NCBI RefSeq assembly: GCF_009834565.1
Contig: NZ_CP019428.1
Span: 682,001-746,000, forward strand
Reading direction: 5' to 3'
Source: Pseudomonas sp. R76
GTDB lineage: Bacteria > Pseudomonadota > Gammaproteobacteria > Pseudomonadales > Pseudomonadaceae
DNA: 64,000 nt
The stretch's first letter is position 1. Each line of letters opens with the position of its first letter. The position numbers were made by a program, and so were the translations under genes. Shown piece by piece: positions 45,585 to 57,153 of the stretch. Under the pieces are notes generated by a model. The model saw only the letters and a list, made by a program, of their open reading frames with translations, did not search any database and was not told where the DNA came from.

Positions 45585-48500
45585 ATGCCAGAACAACCCG
45601 TTACCTCGCCCCCCGAAGGCAGCTTCAACGTTGACCTTCGGGGCGTGCATTACGACTTCCTCAAAGACCGCGTCCCTGCGTGGTTCAGCCAAGGCTCGAC
45701 TCAGCGCCAGGAAGAACTCGCCAACCACGAAATGGAGCTGCCCAGCTGGTACCTGACTGCCACAGCGCAGCAGAAGGCTGACCTGGCCGACAGCCACACC
45801 CGTTATCGTGAAACCTTGAACCAGGTGGAGAACAGCCTGGGCAACATCCAGGATGTGCTGGCTTTTGCCGAGCAGCCGCTTAAAGACGCGATCAAGCAAC
45901 GCTTCAACCTGGAACTGGACGTGCGGAACGTCTATTTCGCGCGCAAGTATGGGTTTAAAAGCCGTGACGATCTGTTCGGTGTGCTGGTCTTCGACCAGGC
46001 CCCGGATCCGTCACTGAGCTATGAGTACCGCGGTGTTTCGTTGCTCGAGGTTGCCCTGGCCAACTTCACGCCGGACGAAGAACGCGCCAGCCTTTGTAAC
46101 GATTGCCAGGTGATTACCACCTGGAACTCGTATGACGGCGAAGTCATCGCGACGCCCCATGCGGTCAACTCCCAGGCCTTGGCCATTCCCGCCCATGAAT
46201 TTGCGCAGATGTGCCGCACCCTGGATCTGGGCAATTTGTACCAGCAGCACCTCCAGGCCATCGTCCAGCCCCAGGACGAAACCCAGCGCACGGCGCTGGA
46301 GCAGCAACTGCAAGAACACCAGCGCCAACTGCTGGCACTGAGCGCCGAGGTTGCCTCTCACCAGGCTGAGTGGGGCATCGGCGCGGACGCTTACCGGATG
46401 ATCAAACAGGTCATCACTGACCCCGCCACCGCCACCCTTGATGGCAAGCCGGTGACGTTTGCCGCGCTGAAGGTGTTTGGCTGTGTCTTGGTGGGGCCGT
46501 TGCTGATCGGGCCGGCGCGTAAAGACAGTGACAGTGCCGAGCGGCTGCTGGTGTTCATCCCCAATGACCCACAACAGCCGCTCAAGGAATATGCCGACAG
46601 CGGCGCCTTTATGGCCGACCTGCGCACTCGCTTGCACAGCGCTTCGTACCGGCGGTTTTTCAGCCGCTTCGTACCCCAACGTGAGCAGGGCCTGTTTTTT
46701 CAGCAGTTCAATCGGTTGTACAAACCCACCAACGGCAATGGTGCGGCGGGCGACTATCCGCTGGCGCAAAAACCGTCGAAATTGCCCCTGGATGAGCTGC
46801 GCATCAACGGCAACTTGTGGGAGCAACTGCGCAAAGCGCAGGTGAGCAAAATACTCTCCGACGCCCGCGCCGTGGCCGTGCCCACTGGCGATGAAGACCG
46901 CAAAGCGCGCATGGACCGGCTGGCAAGCTATGCCGACGCAGTGAACAGCGCGTTCAACCTCCTCGCGTTCGTGGTGCCTGGGCTGGGGCCGATCATGCTG
47001 GTAGTGGGCGCGGCGCAGATGTGCACTGAAGTGTATGAAGGTATCGAAGTCGCCAACCAAGGCGACCTGAGGACGATGTGGGCGCACTTTTCCAGCGTGG
47101 CACTGAATGCAGCGATGCTGGGCACCGGGGCCAAGGTGTTGCCCGAAGTCAAACTGTCGAGCAGGGTCGACAACCTCCGGCCGGTGACCATGCCATCAGG
47201 CAAGCAGCTGCTGTGGAACCCTGATCTGACGCCCTATAAAGTGCCTGTCGAATTGCTGGCGGATGCCAAACCGGACGCCCTGGGCCTCTACCAGCACAAC
47301 GGGCAGGCGGTGTTGCCCCATGAAGGTGACTACTATCAAGTCCGACAGGAGCCCGACACCGGGCAGTACCGCATCCAGCACCCCAGCCGCCCTGGTGCGT
47401 ACGAACCGCAACTGGAACATAACCACGCGGGTGCCTGGAGCCATGAAGTCGAAGAACCCCTGACCTGGGACTCGCCGACCCTGATACGACGCCTGGGGCT
47501 GGATCAGCGTGGCCTTGATACCCAAACGCTGGAACAGGCCCGCATGGCCAGTGGCGTCGAAGAAGACGCCTTGCGCCAGACCTTTGTCGAGCACGAGCCG
47601 GTGCCCTTGCTGCTGGAAGACTCGATCCAGCACTTCAAGGCCCACCAGGCGCTGACGACGTTCGTTGAGCACATGCACAGCAGCGACCCGGCGGTGTACA
47701 GCCAGGCTGATCCGGTGCTGCAACTGAACATGCTGCAGCGTCGTGGAATGCTGCCCGCCGATACGCCCCTTCGCGTCATGCGCGGCGACGGCCGCCTGCT
47801 TTGGGAGAATGATGCGCCGGTTACGGCGTCCAGGCGCGTGGTGGTTGTCTCTGACAACCAAATGGCACGTGGCGAGTTGCTCAAGGAAGTCTTGAACACC
47901 TTGCAGGGCGTTGACCCCACGCTCAAGGAAATCCCCGGCAGCGCCGCCGACTCGCTGGAGGTGCGCGCCGGCAAGCTACGCCAGTACCTTGGCGACACCG
48001 TTGAGACATTCAAAGGCCCGCTGGCGGAGGAACGCTACAAGGCGTCCACTTCGTCGGCGGATCCCGATGTGCAAATGGTACTGCTCAGTTATCCCAAGCT
48101 GCCGACAGCGGCGGCCGAGCATCTGCTCAAGCGCCTGAACAACGAGCAATTGCAGGTGTTGCGCCGCACCGGGATGTTGCCCAAGCAGCAGGCCGAACAG
48201 GCCAAATGGTGTGAACAGGAAACCCGCGTTTCTCGCGCCTACGAAGGCTTGCACCTGGACACCCTGGCAGATGTTGACAGCCAGCGCCTGGCCTTGCGTA
48301 CCCTCGAAACCTTGCCCGGCTGGCCGAGCGGAACGCGGGTGGAACTGCGTCAGTACTCGGCAACGGGGCCACTGCTGGATGCTGTCGGTCCGCCCGACGC
48401 ATCGGTAAGCAGGACGCTGGTGGTGATGAACAACGGCCAGTTCCAGGCGCCCACGCCCAGGGATTTCTACTCGGCGACCTGGGACCTGTTGTCTGCCACC

Positions 48501-51500
48501 GAGCGCCAGGGCCTGGGGTTTACCGACGCGTCGCAAATGAAAGCCGCGATCCAGCAAGCGCCCCTGCCGCGTGCGTCGCTGCGCACGGTATTGCTGGAGC
48601 ATCCGCTGCTCAAGCCGAACGTTGACCCGACAGTGCGCCTGCTGGGCGGTGGGGGCGGCGTTCGACAATGGGCGCGCGGCACCTTCAGTTCTGCCCAAGT
48701 CCGCGCTCGAAAACTTTACCCCATGCTCGGTGAGCGCGAGATCACGGTAATTATCGAGCGGTTAGGCGATGACGTCAGCGGCGGGTTATCCCGGTTGGAG
48801 GCCGAGTATCGAGGCCTGAAGAAAGCCTTGAAGGTTTGGGAGAGAGCCCAGCCCAGGGACTCGGCCTACGATCCAAGCGCAGAGGCAGCGGCTATCAACG
48901 TCAAGAATATCTTGAGCTGCTGGCGTCGAGAGGGCAGGGCTCACGCGCTTTCGTTAGTGGGGATGGATCTGCCAGCATTGAAGGCCGATTTCAGCCATGT
49001 CGAGTCAATCGAGCTGTTAAATATGAAGTGGTCCGACAATGCCGATACGTTTCTCCAGAACTTTCCCCGTCTGAAACGTTTGAACATCGATGGCTCCATC
49101 GGGCTTATGTCATTGCCTGATGTGATCGGCGGCATGAATAACCTGACTGTATTGAGTCTGGGCTTCAACGATATCCGTTTGACCTCGCAAAGCGCGGCGA
49201 AACTGAGTGCCCTCAGCAACCTTGAGACGCTCATGCTCAACAACAATCCCCTGGGTATGTCTCCCGATTTCAGTGCTATGACCCGGTTGAGAAAGGTGAG
49301 CCTGCTGGGTACCGGGATCGACCAGTGGCCAGTGGGGCTGCGTGCTGATACAGGGTTGGATTACGTCAACCTGGAGGGTAACTGGCTCAGTGAGGTGCCT
49401 GCGATCAATCTGGACCCGCCGCCTGATCAGCTCGAAGCGATTGCCCGGATCAATCGTGTCACCCTGCTTGATAGAAACAAGTTTCCTGCCGATTACTGGC
49501 AAAAATTTGATAGCTACTGGCTGCGCCTGAGCCGGGAACGGCCTGACCTGTTGGAAGGCACGCTGTCCGGCGCGTTCGACGTTGGCGGCCCCAGCATTGA
49601 ACGGTATCAGAGCGTGTACCCCGCAAGGACGCGTCAACAAGCCCGGGAGTTTCTCAGAAACCTGGGGGCAGGTGCCGACGCGGAACTGCTGAGGCTTGAG
49701 CAAGAGCACTCGACGTTAAGCAACAAGTTGTACGATTGGGTTTACGAGCAAGGCGATCTGCCCCCACCACTCGGGGGGGGCTTCCGGCGCAGGCCCCTGC
49801 CGCCGAACATGGCTGATCGATCTACGGCAAAAGATCGCATTATTGAGTGCTGGCGACGGGAAACGGAGCAAATGCTGGCCAGTGACGATACGGGCCCGGG
49901 TTATACACTCGACCTGTCCCACTTGAATTTGCCGAGCTTGCCGGACCTCGGCGTAGACTTTAGTCATGTTGTCTCTCTCAAATTGAGGTTCATGAATCTC
50001 AGCACCTTGCCCGAAGGTTTTCTCTCCCGCTTCCCGAATGTGCGGCATCTGGACATGGCATTCAATGAGCTCAGGGAAGTGCCCGTTGCTCTGGGCAACA
50101 TGAATGCACTGACCAGCCTGTACCTTAATTCCAACCGAATCAGTTTGACCCCGCAGACGTCCGCGATCCTGTCCGCACGAACTGCCCTTCAAGCGTTACG
50201 CCTGGGGAACAACCCGCTCGGCATTACCCCGACTTTCAGCGCGATGACGGATTTGCGCGTCCTCAGCCTGCACAACACAGGCATTGACGCCTGGCCAAAT
50301 GGGCTGCTTGAACTGCAAGCGTTGGAGGATGTGGACCTGCGGAGTAACGAGATCACGACGATCCCTGACGCGATCATTGCACCGACAGACGAGTTGTTGG
50401 CAACGGCAAAGCGCATCAACGATTTAACCAATGCCAGCAACAACCCACTGTTACCAGCCACTCAGCAGAAAGTGCGGGATTACGCTGAGCGACTTCATCA
50501 AGAGGGGCTGGAGACCACGAACACGTCAAATGTGTTTGCGGTGCGTGCGCTGAATGTGCGCCGCGTTGAAGTGATCGACGCGGGCCCACACGATGCGTTT
50601 CTGCGCTGGGCCGAAGGGATGCCCACTGATGAGGTGGCAAGCAAGAGGGCCCAGTGGTTTGCATTGCGTGGCGAGCAGAAGGCGGATGGTTTTTTCAATC
50701 AGCTTGAACGATTGGAGACAACGGCCGCGAGCCATGCCGATCAGCAGCGGCGGATATGGGAACTGATCGATGCGATCAGTCCAAATACCCCTGAATCCGA
50801 GCGGCTGCGCGCGGAGGTTTTCGAGTTGGGCGGGGAGGCGAAATGCTGTGACCGTGCGGTGTTTACCTTCAGCAATATGGAACTCGCGGTGATGGTTTCC
50901 AAGGCTCGCGTAACGGCCGGCGATCTGACGCAAGGCCCGCAGTTGCGGACATTGGCGCGGGGGCTGTTTCGGCTGGACGCGCTGGACCGGATCGCCTCGG
51001 CCGATATCGCCCGCAGCCAGGCGATCGTGAATGATCCGGCGGTAACCCTGGCTGACAAACTCCCCCACACCCTGCGCCTGAGTGAAGAGGTCGAGATAAG
51101 GCTGGCCTATCGTGTCGGCCTCAAGGCCCGTCTGCAATTACCGGGTCAGCCGCAGAAAATGCAGTTCGCCGACCTTGCCCACGTTACCCCGGCGATGCTG
51201 GAGGCTGCGTATAACGAAGTCGTGGCCCTGGACCACTCACCCAAAGAGTTCCAGGCATTGCTGGCGAGGGCGTTCTGGCAGGACTACCTCGCCAACAAAT
51301 ACCACGCGCAATTTGAGGCTCAGCGCGAACCCTATCATGCGCAAATGGCCGATCTGACCCGTCGCTTTGACGCGCAGACGTTGGCCGAGGCTCTGTACCG
51401 GCAACAGGCCGATGACCTGCAGGCGCAGTGGGCGATTAAGAACGCGGCACTGCTCAATACCCTGACCCGTCAAGAAATCGCCCAAGCCTTGCTGCCACGG

Positions 51501-52541
51501 GGAACCCTTGAAGTGCTGGAGAACCCGGTGTCTGGCTTACAACTCGCCCAGGCGCAAGCCATTGAGTTCGGCGGCAAGCCGTACTTCATTGCGAGCATGC
51601 CCGATGCAGGCGATGGTGAGCACTACGTGTTATGGGTGCAGGCGCCGGATAATCCATTTGCCTTGGTCAGTAGCGCGATTATTGCCAAGCCCGATGTCGC
51701 CGGGGTTTGGAAACGCAGAGGCTCGACGGGCGGGATTCGGCCGGGAGTTTCCCAGGAGGTGTTTGAAGACGCCTCGGAGTCTATGCCGATGCAGCCCTAC
51801 ACCGCGGACGAACTCATTGCCATGCGACGGCAAACTCACTTCACACAGCTGCGCAATACGCCGGGCAGTTATAGCCGCGTGAACAACGCCCGATATCCGC
51901 TCAGGGATTTACAGGGCAAACCGATACGAATTCGTAAACTGCAGAGAAAGGTTCGGTCGGCGTCCGGTGTTGAATACACCTCGGAGCAGATCAAGCCTTA
52001 CATCAAGTTTGAAGGGTATGAGGACGTTGGGGCTCTTTATGAAGCGAAGCTGCAGCAGCGTGTGTTCACTGCGCACGATATGAAGGCGCCTGGGGAGAAG
52101 TCGCTGGTCGGCCAGTCCATGGTGGTTGCCAACCGGCGAATCGCCAAAGGGGAAATAGTCGGTGTTTATGGCGGGACCGTCCTGCCCTCTCAAGTCGCCA
52201 GCCCCGGCGGGCAGACTTACATCCTGCTGGCAGGCTCGCGGCCGGCTTCAGGAAGGCTTGGAAGGGAGCCGATCGAAATATCGGGGGACAACATTATCTC
52301 CAGGATAAATACCAACTTTGACTATGACGCCAATGGCAAGCCGTTGCGTCAGGCCGCAGGCGGTTACAACGTTGAAGGTGTCGGGTTCGACATCGAAGCG
52401 GATGAAGTGTGGGGCGCAAAAACCACCAGGACGGATTTTATCCTGACGGCGGTGTTTGCGACTGAAGACATTCCGGCGGGCGCTGAGCTGCGCATGAATT
52501 ACGACTACAGCGAGGGCATGATCGCAACACAATTTGCGTAA
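45585..52541 (+). CDS. Giant LRR protein with NEL-type E3 ubiquitin ligase and C-terminal SET-like domain
   Basis: A 2318-residue predicted effector. Residues 1 to about 1100 resemble the DUF6543/dermonecrotic toxin N-terminal region, with a hydrophobic segment near 455-495 (NLLAFVVPGLGPIMLVVGAA). Leucine-rich repeats lie at about 1129-1272 and 1440-1600, each preceded by a related CWRRE module. A NEL domain of the IpaH class spans about 1665-1930; C1754 in AKCCDRAVF aligns with the catalytic Cys of the CxDR motif, and EVEIRLAYRVGLK is the second family signature. From 2179 a SET-like domain follows (ANRRIAKGEIVGVYGG, FILTAVFATEDIPAGAELRM, NYDY). No secretion signal or secretion genes are nearby. 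GC content seems lower in the 3-prime half. Use in a eukaryotic host is inferred. Confidence 0.8.
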   Translation: MPEQPVTSPPEGSFNVDLRGVHYDFLKDRVPAWFSQGSTQRQEELANHEMELPSWYLTATAQQKADLADSHTRYRETLNQVENSLGNIQDVLAFAEQPLKDAIKQRFNLELDVRNVYFARKYGFKSRDDLFGVLVFDQAPDPSLSYEYRGVSLLEVALANFTPDEERASLCNDCQVITTWNSYDGEVIATPHAVNSQALAIPAHEFAQMCRTLDLGNLYQQHLQAIVQPQDETQRTALEQQLQEHQRQLLALSAEVASHQAEWGIGADAYRMIKQVITDPATATLDGKPVTFAALKVFGCVLVGPLLIGPARKDSDSAERLLVFIPNDPQQPLKEYADSGAFMADLRTRLHSASYRRFFSRFVPQREQGLFFQQFNRLYKPTNGNGAAGDYPLAQKPSKLPLDELRINGNLWEQLRKAQVSKILSDARAVAVPTGDEDRKARMDRLASYADAVNSAFNLLAFVVPGLGPIMLVVGAAQMCTEVYEGIEVANQGDLRTMWAHFSSVALNAAMLGTGAKVLPEVKLSSRVDNLRPVTMPSGKQLLWNPDLTPYKVPVELLADAKPDALGLYQHNGQAVLPHEGDYYQVRQEPDTGQYRIQHPSRPGAYEPQLEHNHAGAWSHEVEEPLTWDSPTLIRRLGLDQRGLDTQTLEQARMASGVEEDALRQTFVEHEPVPLLLEDSIQHFKAHQALTTFVEHMHSSDPAVYSQADPVLQLNMLQRRGMLPADTPLRVMRGDGRLLWENDAPVTASRRVVVVSDNQMARGELLKEVLNTLQGVDPTLKEIPGSAADSLEVRAGKLRQYLGDTVETFKGPLAEERYKASTSSADPDVQMVLLSYPKLPTAAAEHLLKRLNNEQLQVLRRTGMLPKQQAEQAKWCEQETRVSRAYEGLHLDTLADVDSQRLALRTLETLPGWPSGTRVELRQYSATGPLLDAVGPPDASVSRTLVVMNNGQFQAPTPRDFYSATWDLLSATERQGLGFTDASQMKAAIQQAPLPRASLRTVLLEHPLLKPNVDPTVRLLGGGGGVRQWARGTFSSAQVRARKLYPMLGEREITVIIERLGDDVSGGLSRLEAEYRGLKKALKVWERAQPRDSAYDPSAEAAAINVKNILSCWRREGRAHALSLVGMDLPALKADFSHVESIELLNMKWSDNADTFLQNFPRLKRLNIDGSIGLMSLPDVIGGMNNLTVLSLGFNDIRLTSQSAAKLSALSNLETLMLNNNPLGMSPDFSAMTRLRKVSLLGTGIDQWPVGLRADTGLDYVNLEGNWLSEVPAINLDPPPDQLEAIARINRVTLLDRNKFPADYWQKFDSYWLRLSRERPDLLEGTLSGAFDVGGPSIERYQSVYPARTRQQAREFLRNLGAGADAELLRLEQEHSTLSNKLYDWVYEQGDLPPPLGGGFRRRPLPPNMADRSTAKDRIIECWRRETEQMLASDDTGPGYTLDLSHLNLPSLPDLGVDFSHVVSLKLRFMNLSTLPEGFLSRFPNVRHLDMAFNELREVPVALGNMNALTSLYLNSNRISLTPQTSAILSARTALQALRLGNNPLGITPTFSAMTDLRVLSLHNTGIDAWPNGLLELQALEDVDLRSNEITTIPDAIIAPTDELLATAKRINDLTNASNNPLLPATQQKVRDYAERLHQEGLETTNTSNVFAVRALNVRRVEVIDAGPHDAFLRWAEGMPTDEVASKRAQWFALRGEQKADGFFNQLERLETTAASHADQQRRIWELIDAISPNTPESERLRAEVFELGGEAKCCDRAVFTFSNMELAVMVSKARVTAGDLTQGPQLRTLARGLFRLDALDRIASADIARSQAIVNDPAVTLADKLPHTLRLSEEVEIRLAYRVGLKARLQLPGQPQKMQFADLAHVTPAMLEAAYNEVVALDHSPKEFQALLARAFWQDYLANKYHAQFEAQREPYHAQMADLTRRFDAQTLAEALYRQQADDLQAQWAIKNAALLNTLTRQEIAQALLPRGTLEVLENPVSGLQLAQAQAIEFGGKPYFIASMPDAGDGEHYVLWVQAPDNPFALVSSAIIAKPDVAGVWKRRGSTGGIRPGVSQEVFEDASESMPMQPYTADELIAMRRQTHFTQLRNTPGSYSRVNNARYPLRDLQGKPIRIRKLQRKVRSASGVEYTSEQIKPYIKFEGYEDVGALYEAKLQQRVFTAHDMKAPGEKSLVGQSMVVANRRIAKGEIVGVYGGTVLPSQVASPGGQTYILLAGSRPASGRLGREPIEISGDNIISRINTNFDYDANGKPLRQAAGGYNVEGVGFDIEADEVWGAKTTRTDFILTAVFATEDIPAGAELRMNYDYSEGMIATQFA

Positions 52542-52551
52542 GCAACACTGC

Positions 52552-52593
52552 GACTGCGCCCCGAGGACCCACAAGCGTCTTCGGGGCGCAGTC
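52552..52593. terminator. Long hairpin between the effector gene and ureC
   Basis: GACTGCGCCCCGA and TCGGGGCGCAGTC form a 13-bp GC-rich stem in the 59-base gap between two convergent genes. No T run follows on either strand, so it is a plausible but atypical terminator. Confidence 0.5.
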
Positions 52594-52600
52594 GTCTGCG

Positions 52601-54301
52601 CTAAAACAAAAAGTACCGCTGCGCCATCGGCAGCACATCCGCAGGCTCACACCACAGCAACACGCTGTCGGCCTTGACCTGGTAGGTCTGCGGGTCCACC
52701 TCGATATCCGGCAGGTAATCGTTGTGGATCAGGTCGGTTTTCTGCACGTTGCGGCAGCCTTTGACCACGGCGATTTGCTTCTTCAACCCCAATGCTTCGG
52801 GCAACCCCGCGTCGGCCGCTGCCTGGCTGATAAAGGTCAGGCTGGTGGCGTGCAGCGAGCTGCCGAAACTGGCGAACATGGGGCGGTAGTGCACCGGCTG
52901 TGGCGTTGGAATCGAGGCGTTGGCGTCGCCCATCAGGCTTGAAGCAATCGCGCCGCCCTTGAGAATCAGGGTCGGCTTGATGCCAAAAAACGCCGGGCGC
53001 CACAGCACCAGGTCGGCCCACTTGCCCACCTCGATGGAGCCGACGATATGGCTGACGCCGTGGGTAATTGCCGGGTTGATGGTGTACTTGGCGATGTAGC
53101 GCTTGGCGCGGAAGTTGTCGTTGCCAGGCCCGTCGCCAGGCAGCGCGCCGCGCTGTTTTTTCATCTTGTCGGCGGTCTGCCAGGTGCGCGTGATCACTTC
53201 GCCGACGCGGCCCATGGCCTGGCTGTCGGAGCTGATCATCGAGAACGCGCCCAGATCATGCAGGATGTCTTCGGCGGCGATGGTCTCACGGCGGATGCGG
53301 CTTTCGGCGAACGCCACGTCTTCGGCGATACTCGGGTCCAGGTGATGGCAGACCATCAACATGTCCAGATGCTCATCGATGGTGTTGCGCGTGAACGGGC
53401 GGGTCGGGTTGGTCGAGCTGGGCAGCACGTTCGCAAAGCCGCAGGCCTTGATGATGTCCGGCGCGTGGCCGCCACCGGCGCCTTCGGTGTGATAGGTGTG
53501 GATGGTGCGGCCCTTCAGCGCGGCCAGAGTGGTTTCGACAAAGCCGGACTCGTTGAGGGTGTCGCTGTGGATCGCCACTTGCACGTCATATTGGTCGGCG
53601 ACGTTCAGGCAGTTGTCGATGCTGGCGGGTGTGGTACCCCAGTCTTCATGCAGCTTCAAACCGATGGCGCCGGCCTTGACCTGCTCGATCAACGGCTCCG
53701 GCAAACTGGCGTTGCCCTTGCCGGTAAAACCAATGTTCATCGGGAACGAGTCGCTGGCCTGCAGCATGCGCGCCAGGTGCCACGGCCCGGAGGTGCAGGT
53801 GGTGGCGTTGGTGCCGGTGGCCGGGCCGGTGCCGCCGCCGATCATGGTGGTGACGCCACTGGTCAGCGCCTCTTCGATCTGCTGCGGGCAGATGAAATGC
53901 ACGTGGGAGTCGATGCCGCCGGCGGTGAGGATCATGCCTTCACCGGCGATCACTTCGGTGCTGGCGCCGATGGCCATGGTCACGCCGGGCTGGATGTCCG
54001 GGTTGCCGGCTTTGCCGATTGCGTGAATGCGGCCGTTCTTCAAGCCGACGTCGGCCTTGACGATGCCCCAGTGGTCAATGATCAGCGCATTGGTGATCAA
54101 GGTGTCCACCACCTCATGGGCGAGCAATTGGCTCTGGCCCTGGCCATCGCGGATCACCTTGCCGCCGCCGAATTTCACTTCTTCGCCATAAATGGTGAAG
54201 TCCTGCTCGACTTCGACGAACAGATCGGTGTCGGCCAGGCGGACCTTGTCACCGACGGTGGGGCCGTACATGTCGGCGTAGGCTTGTCTGGAAATCTTCA
54301 T
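52601..54301 (-). CDS. ureC: Urease alpha subunit
   Basis: The 566-residue catalytic subunit, which hydrolyses urea to ammonia and carbamate at a di-nickel centre. Ligands are in SHVHFICPQ, the carbamylated Lys in [22 protein letters not shown] and [14 protein letters not shown]. The mobile flap has the catalytic His in VCHHLDP, and the Asp ligand is in [10 protein letters not shown] chose ATG 54301 ([14 protein letters not shown]); an upstream ATG adds two residues. It is the last gene of the urt-ure series. Confidence 0.97.
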   Translation of the reverse strand: MKISRQAYADMYGPTVGDKVRLADTDLFVEVEQDFTIYGEEVKFGGGKVIRDGQGQSQLLAHEVVDTLITNALIIDHWGIVKADVGLKNGRIHAIGKAGNPDIQPGVTMAIGASTEVIAGEGMILTAGGIDSHVHFICPQQIEEALTSGVTTMIGGGTGPATGTNATTCTSGPWHLARMLQASDSFPMNIGFTGKGNASLPEPLIEQVKAGAIGLKLHEDWGTTPASIDNCLNVADQYDVQVAIHSDTLNESGFVETTLAALKGRTIHTYHTEGAGGGHAPDIIKACGFANVLPSSTNPTRPFTRNTIDEHLDMLMVCHHLDPSIAEDVAFAESRIRRETIAAEDILHDLGAFSMISSDSQAMGRVGEVITRTWQTADKMKKQRGALPGDGPGNDNFRAKRYIAKYTINPAITHGVSHIVGSIEVGKWADLVLWRPAFFGIKPTLILKGGAIASSLMGDANASIPTPQPVHYRPMFASFGSSLHATSLTFISQAAADAGLPEALGLKKQIAVVKGCRNVQKTDLIHNDYLPDIEVDPQTYQVKADSVLLWCEPADVLPMAQRYFLF

Positions 54302-54350
54302 GTGCATGCCTTGAGATTCAGGAAAGTTTGAAATCGTTCGCTTCGCTCTC

Positions 54351-54417
54351 TATCGCGGGCAAGCCCGCTCCCACATTTGGAACGCATTCCCCTGTGGGAG
54401 CTGGCTTGCCTGCGATG
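54351..54417. repeat. REP pair with mixed arms between ureB and ureC
   Basis: ATCGCGGGCAAGCCCGCTCC on the left faces GTGGGAGCTGGCTTGCCTGC on the right. It sits inside the presumed urease transcript. Confidence 0.88.
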
Positions 54418-54441
54418 AGGCCCGAGCAGACACCAGAAAAA

Positions 54442-55795
<1,354 letters not shown>

Positions 55796-55803
55796 GGCTG
55801 GCC

Positions 55804-56106
55804 TCACGCGATAGGCTGGTGGACGGTGACCAGCTTGGTGCCGTCAGGGAAGGTGGCTTCCACCTGGATATCCGGGATCATTTCCGGAATGCCTTCCATC
55901 ACTTGTTCACGGCTGAGCAGGGTGGTGCCGAAGTGCATCAGCTCGGCGACGGTGCGCCCATCGCGGGCGCCTTCCATCAAGGCGGCGGAAATGTAGGCGA
56001 TGGTTTCCGGGTAGTTGAGCTTCACGCCACGTGCCAGGCGGCGCTCGGCGACCAGGCCTGCGGTGAAGATCAGCAGTTTGTCTTTTTCCCGTGGGGTCAA
56101 ATCCAT
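55804..56106 (-). CDS. ureA: Urease gamma subunit
   Basis: A 100-residue subunit starting [20 protein letters not shown], with [24 protein letters not shown] and [24 protein letters not shown], the family signature. It assembles with UreB and UreC. It lies after ureD with a REP pair between, and is followed closely by two acetyltransferase genes. Confidence 0.97.
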   Translation of the reverse strand: MDLTPREKDKLLIFTAGLVAERRLARGVKLNYPETIAYISAALMEGARDGRTVAELMHFGTTLLSREQVMEGIPEMIPDIQVEATFPDGTKLVTVHQPIA

Positions 56107-56154
56107 GGTTCAAGGTCCTTCGTAAAAAGCATTCTTAACTGCAATAGAGATCAA

Positions 56155-56272
56155 ATGTGGGAGCGGGCCTGTGTGGGAGCTGGCTTGCCTGCGATGGCAT
56201 CACCTCAGTACATCAGCAATACCGAGTTGTCTGCATCGCAGGCAAGCCAGCTCCCACAGGGGGCCTGCTCAA
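56155..56272. repeat. REP cluster between ureD and ureA
   Basis: A full pair (GTGGGAGCTGGCTTGCCTGC and its inverse) spans 56172-56259. It is flanked by partial arms, GTGGGAGCGGGCCTG at 56157 and GGGGGCCTGCTC at 56259, forming nested palindromes in the middle of the operon. Confidence 0.85.
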
Positions 56273-56282
56273 CTTCAGATCT

Positions 56283-57122
56283 TCATGTGCTCCAAATTCG
56301 TGGGGCCACGGCTTCCCGCCCCAGCACCGCCGGGCGCAACAGTTTCCATAAATCAATCAACCAACCCCGCGCCAGCAGCGCCTCACTGGCCAGGCAGCGG
56401 GCGACCAGCAAGCCGGGCAGTTGGGTCAGATCACCGCGCACCGCATGCGGCAAGGCGCGGCAGGTTTCCAATAATTCAGGTTCGATATCAGCCGTGAGCA
56501 ACAGCGTGGCAAACACCGGTTGCCCGTCCAGCCCGATGGGCGAGTCGAGCAGGCCATCGGCGCCTACAATGCGCTGGCGCTCATGCCAGAGCAACTGGCC
56601 GTCGCGGCGAATATCCAGGTGCGATTGAAAGTGGCCGAGGTCGAAACGCTCACCACTGGCCGGGCGGCCGAGGGCGACCACGTCCCAGTAAAACAGCCGC
56701 GCATCACCTTGCAGGTCAATGCGCGTGGTGAGTTCGGCCTGGGCCGCACTGAACACGATGGTTTCCTGGGGCAGCCATTCCAGGGTGGCGCCGGCTTGCA
56801 CGGTCAACGCCAGCTGTTGATACGCCGGGCCACTGGCGCGGTACCACTTGGCTGCGCCGGGGCTGGTCAATTGCGCCCAGGCACCGGCGCCAACATGGGC
56901 GCTGATGTCCAGGCGATCACCGCCGGCAATTCCGCCGGGCGGGTGCACGATGATGTGTTGGCACACTTCTGGGCCTTCGGCGTACAGGTGCTTTTGCACC
57001 CGCAGCGGGCCGAGGTGGCGGCGCATCACCGGGCGCGTGGTATCGCCGAAACGCGCGTAGCCGAGCTCCAGCTCGGCGTGCCAGCTGGGAGTGAACAGGG
57101 CGGGGGTAACGGGCAAGTTCAT
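56283..57122 (-). CDS. ureD: Urease accessory protein UreD
   Basis: A 279-residue activation protein that binds the urease trimer and receives UreF and UreG. Family sequence: [64 protein letters not shown] 57122 lies 32 bases after the urtE stop, so the urea transporter and urease genes form one unit. It is the only accessory gene here; the others lie 20 kb away. Confidence 0.95.
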   Translation of the reverse strand: MNLPVTPALFTPSWHAELELGYARFGDTTRPVMRRHLGPLRVQKHLYAEGPEVCQHIIVHPPGGIAGGDRLDISAHVGAGAWAQLTSPGAAKWYRASGPAYQQLALTVQAGATLEWLPQETIVFSAAQAELTTRIDLQGDARLFYWDVVALGRPASGERFDLGHFQSHLDIRRDGQLLWHERQRIVGADGLLDSPIGLDGQPVFATLLLTADIEPELLETCRALPHAVRGDLTQLPGLLVARCLASEALLARGWLIDLWKLLRPAVLGREAVAPRIWST

Positions 57123-57153
57123 GTTCTTGTGCTTATCGTTAGGACGCTACAGA

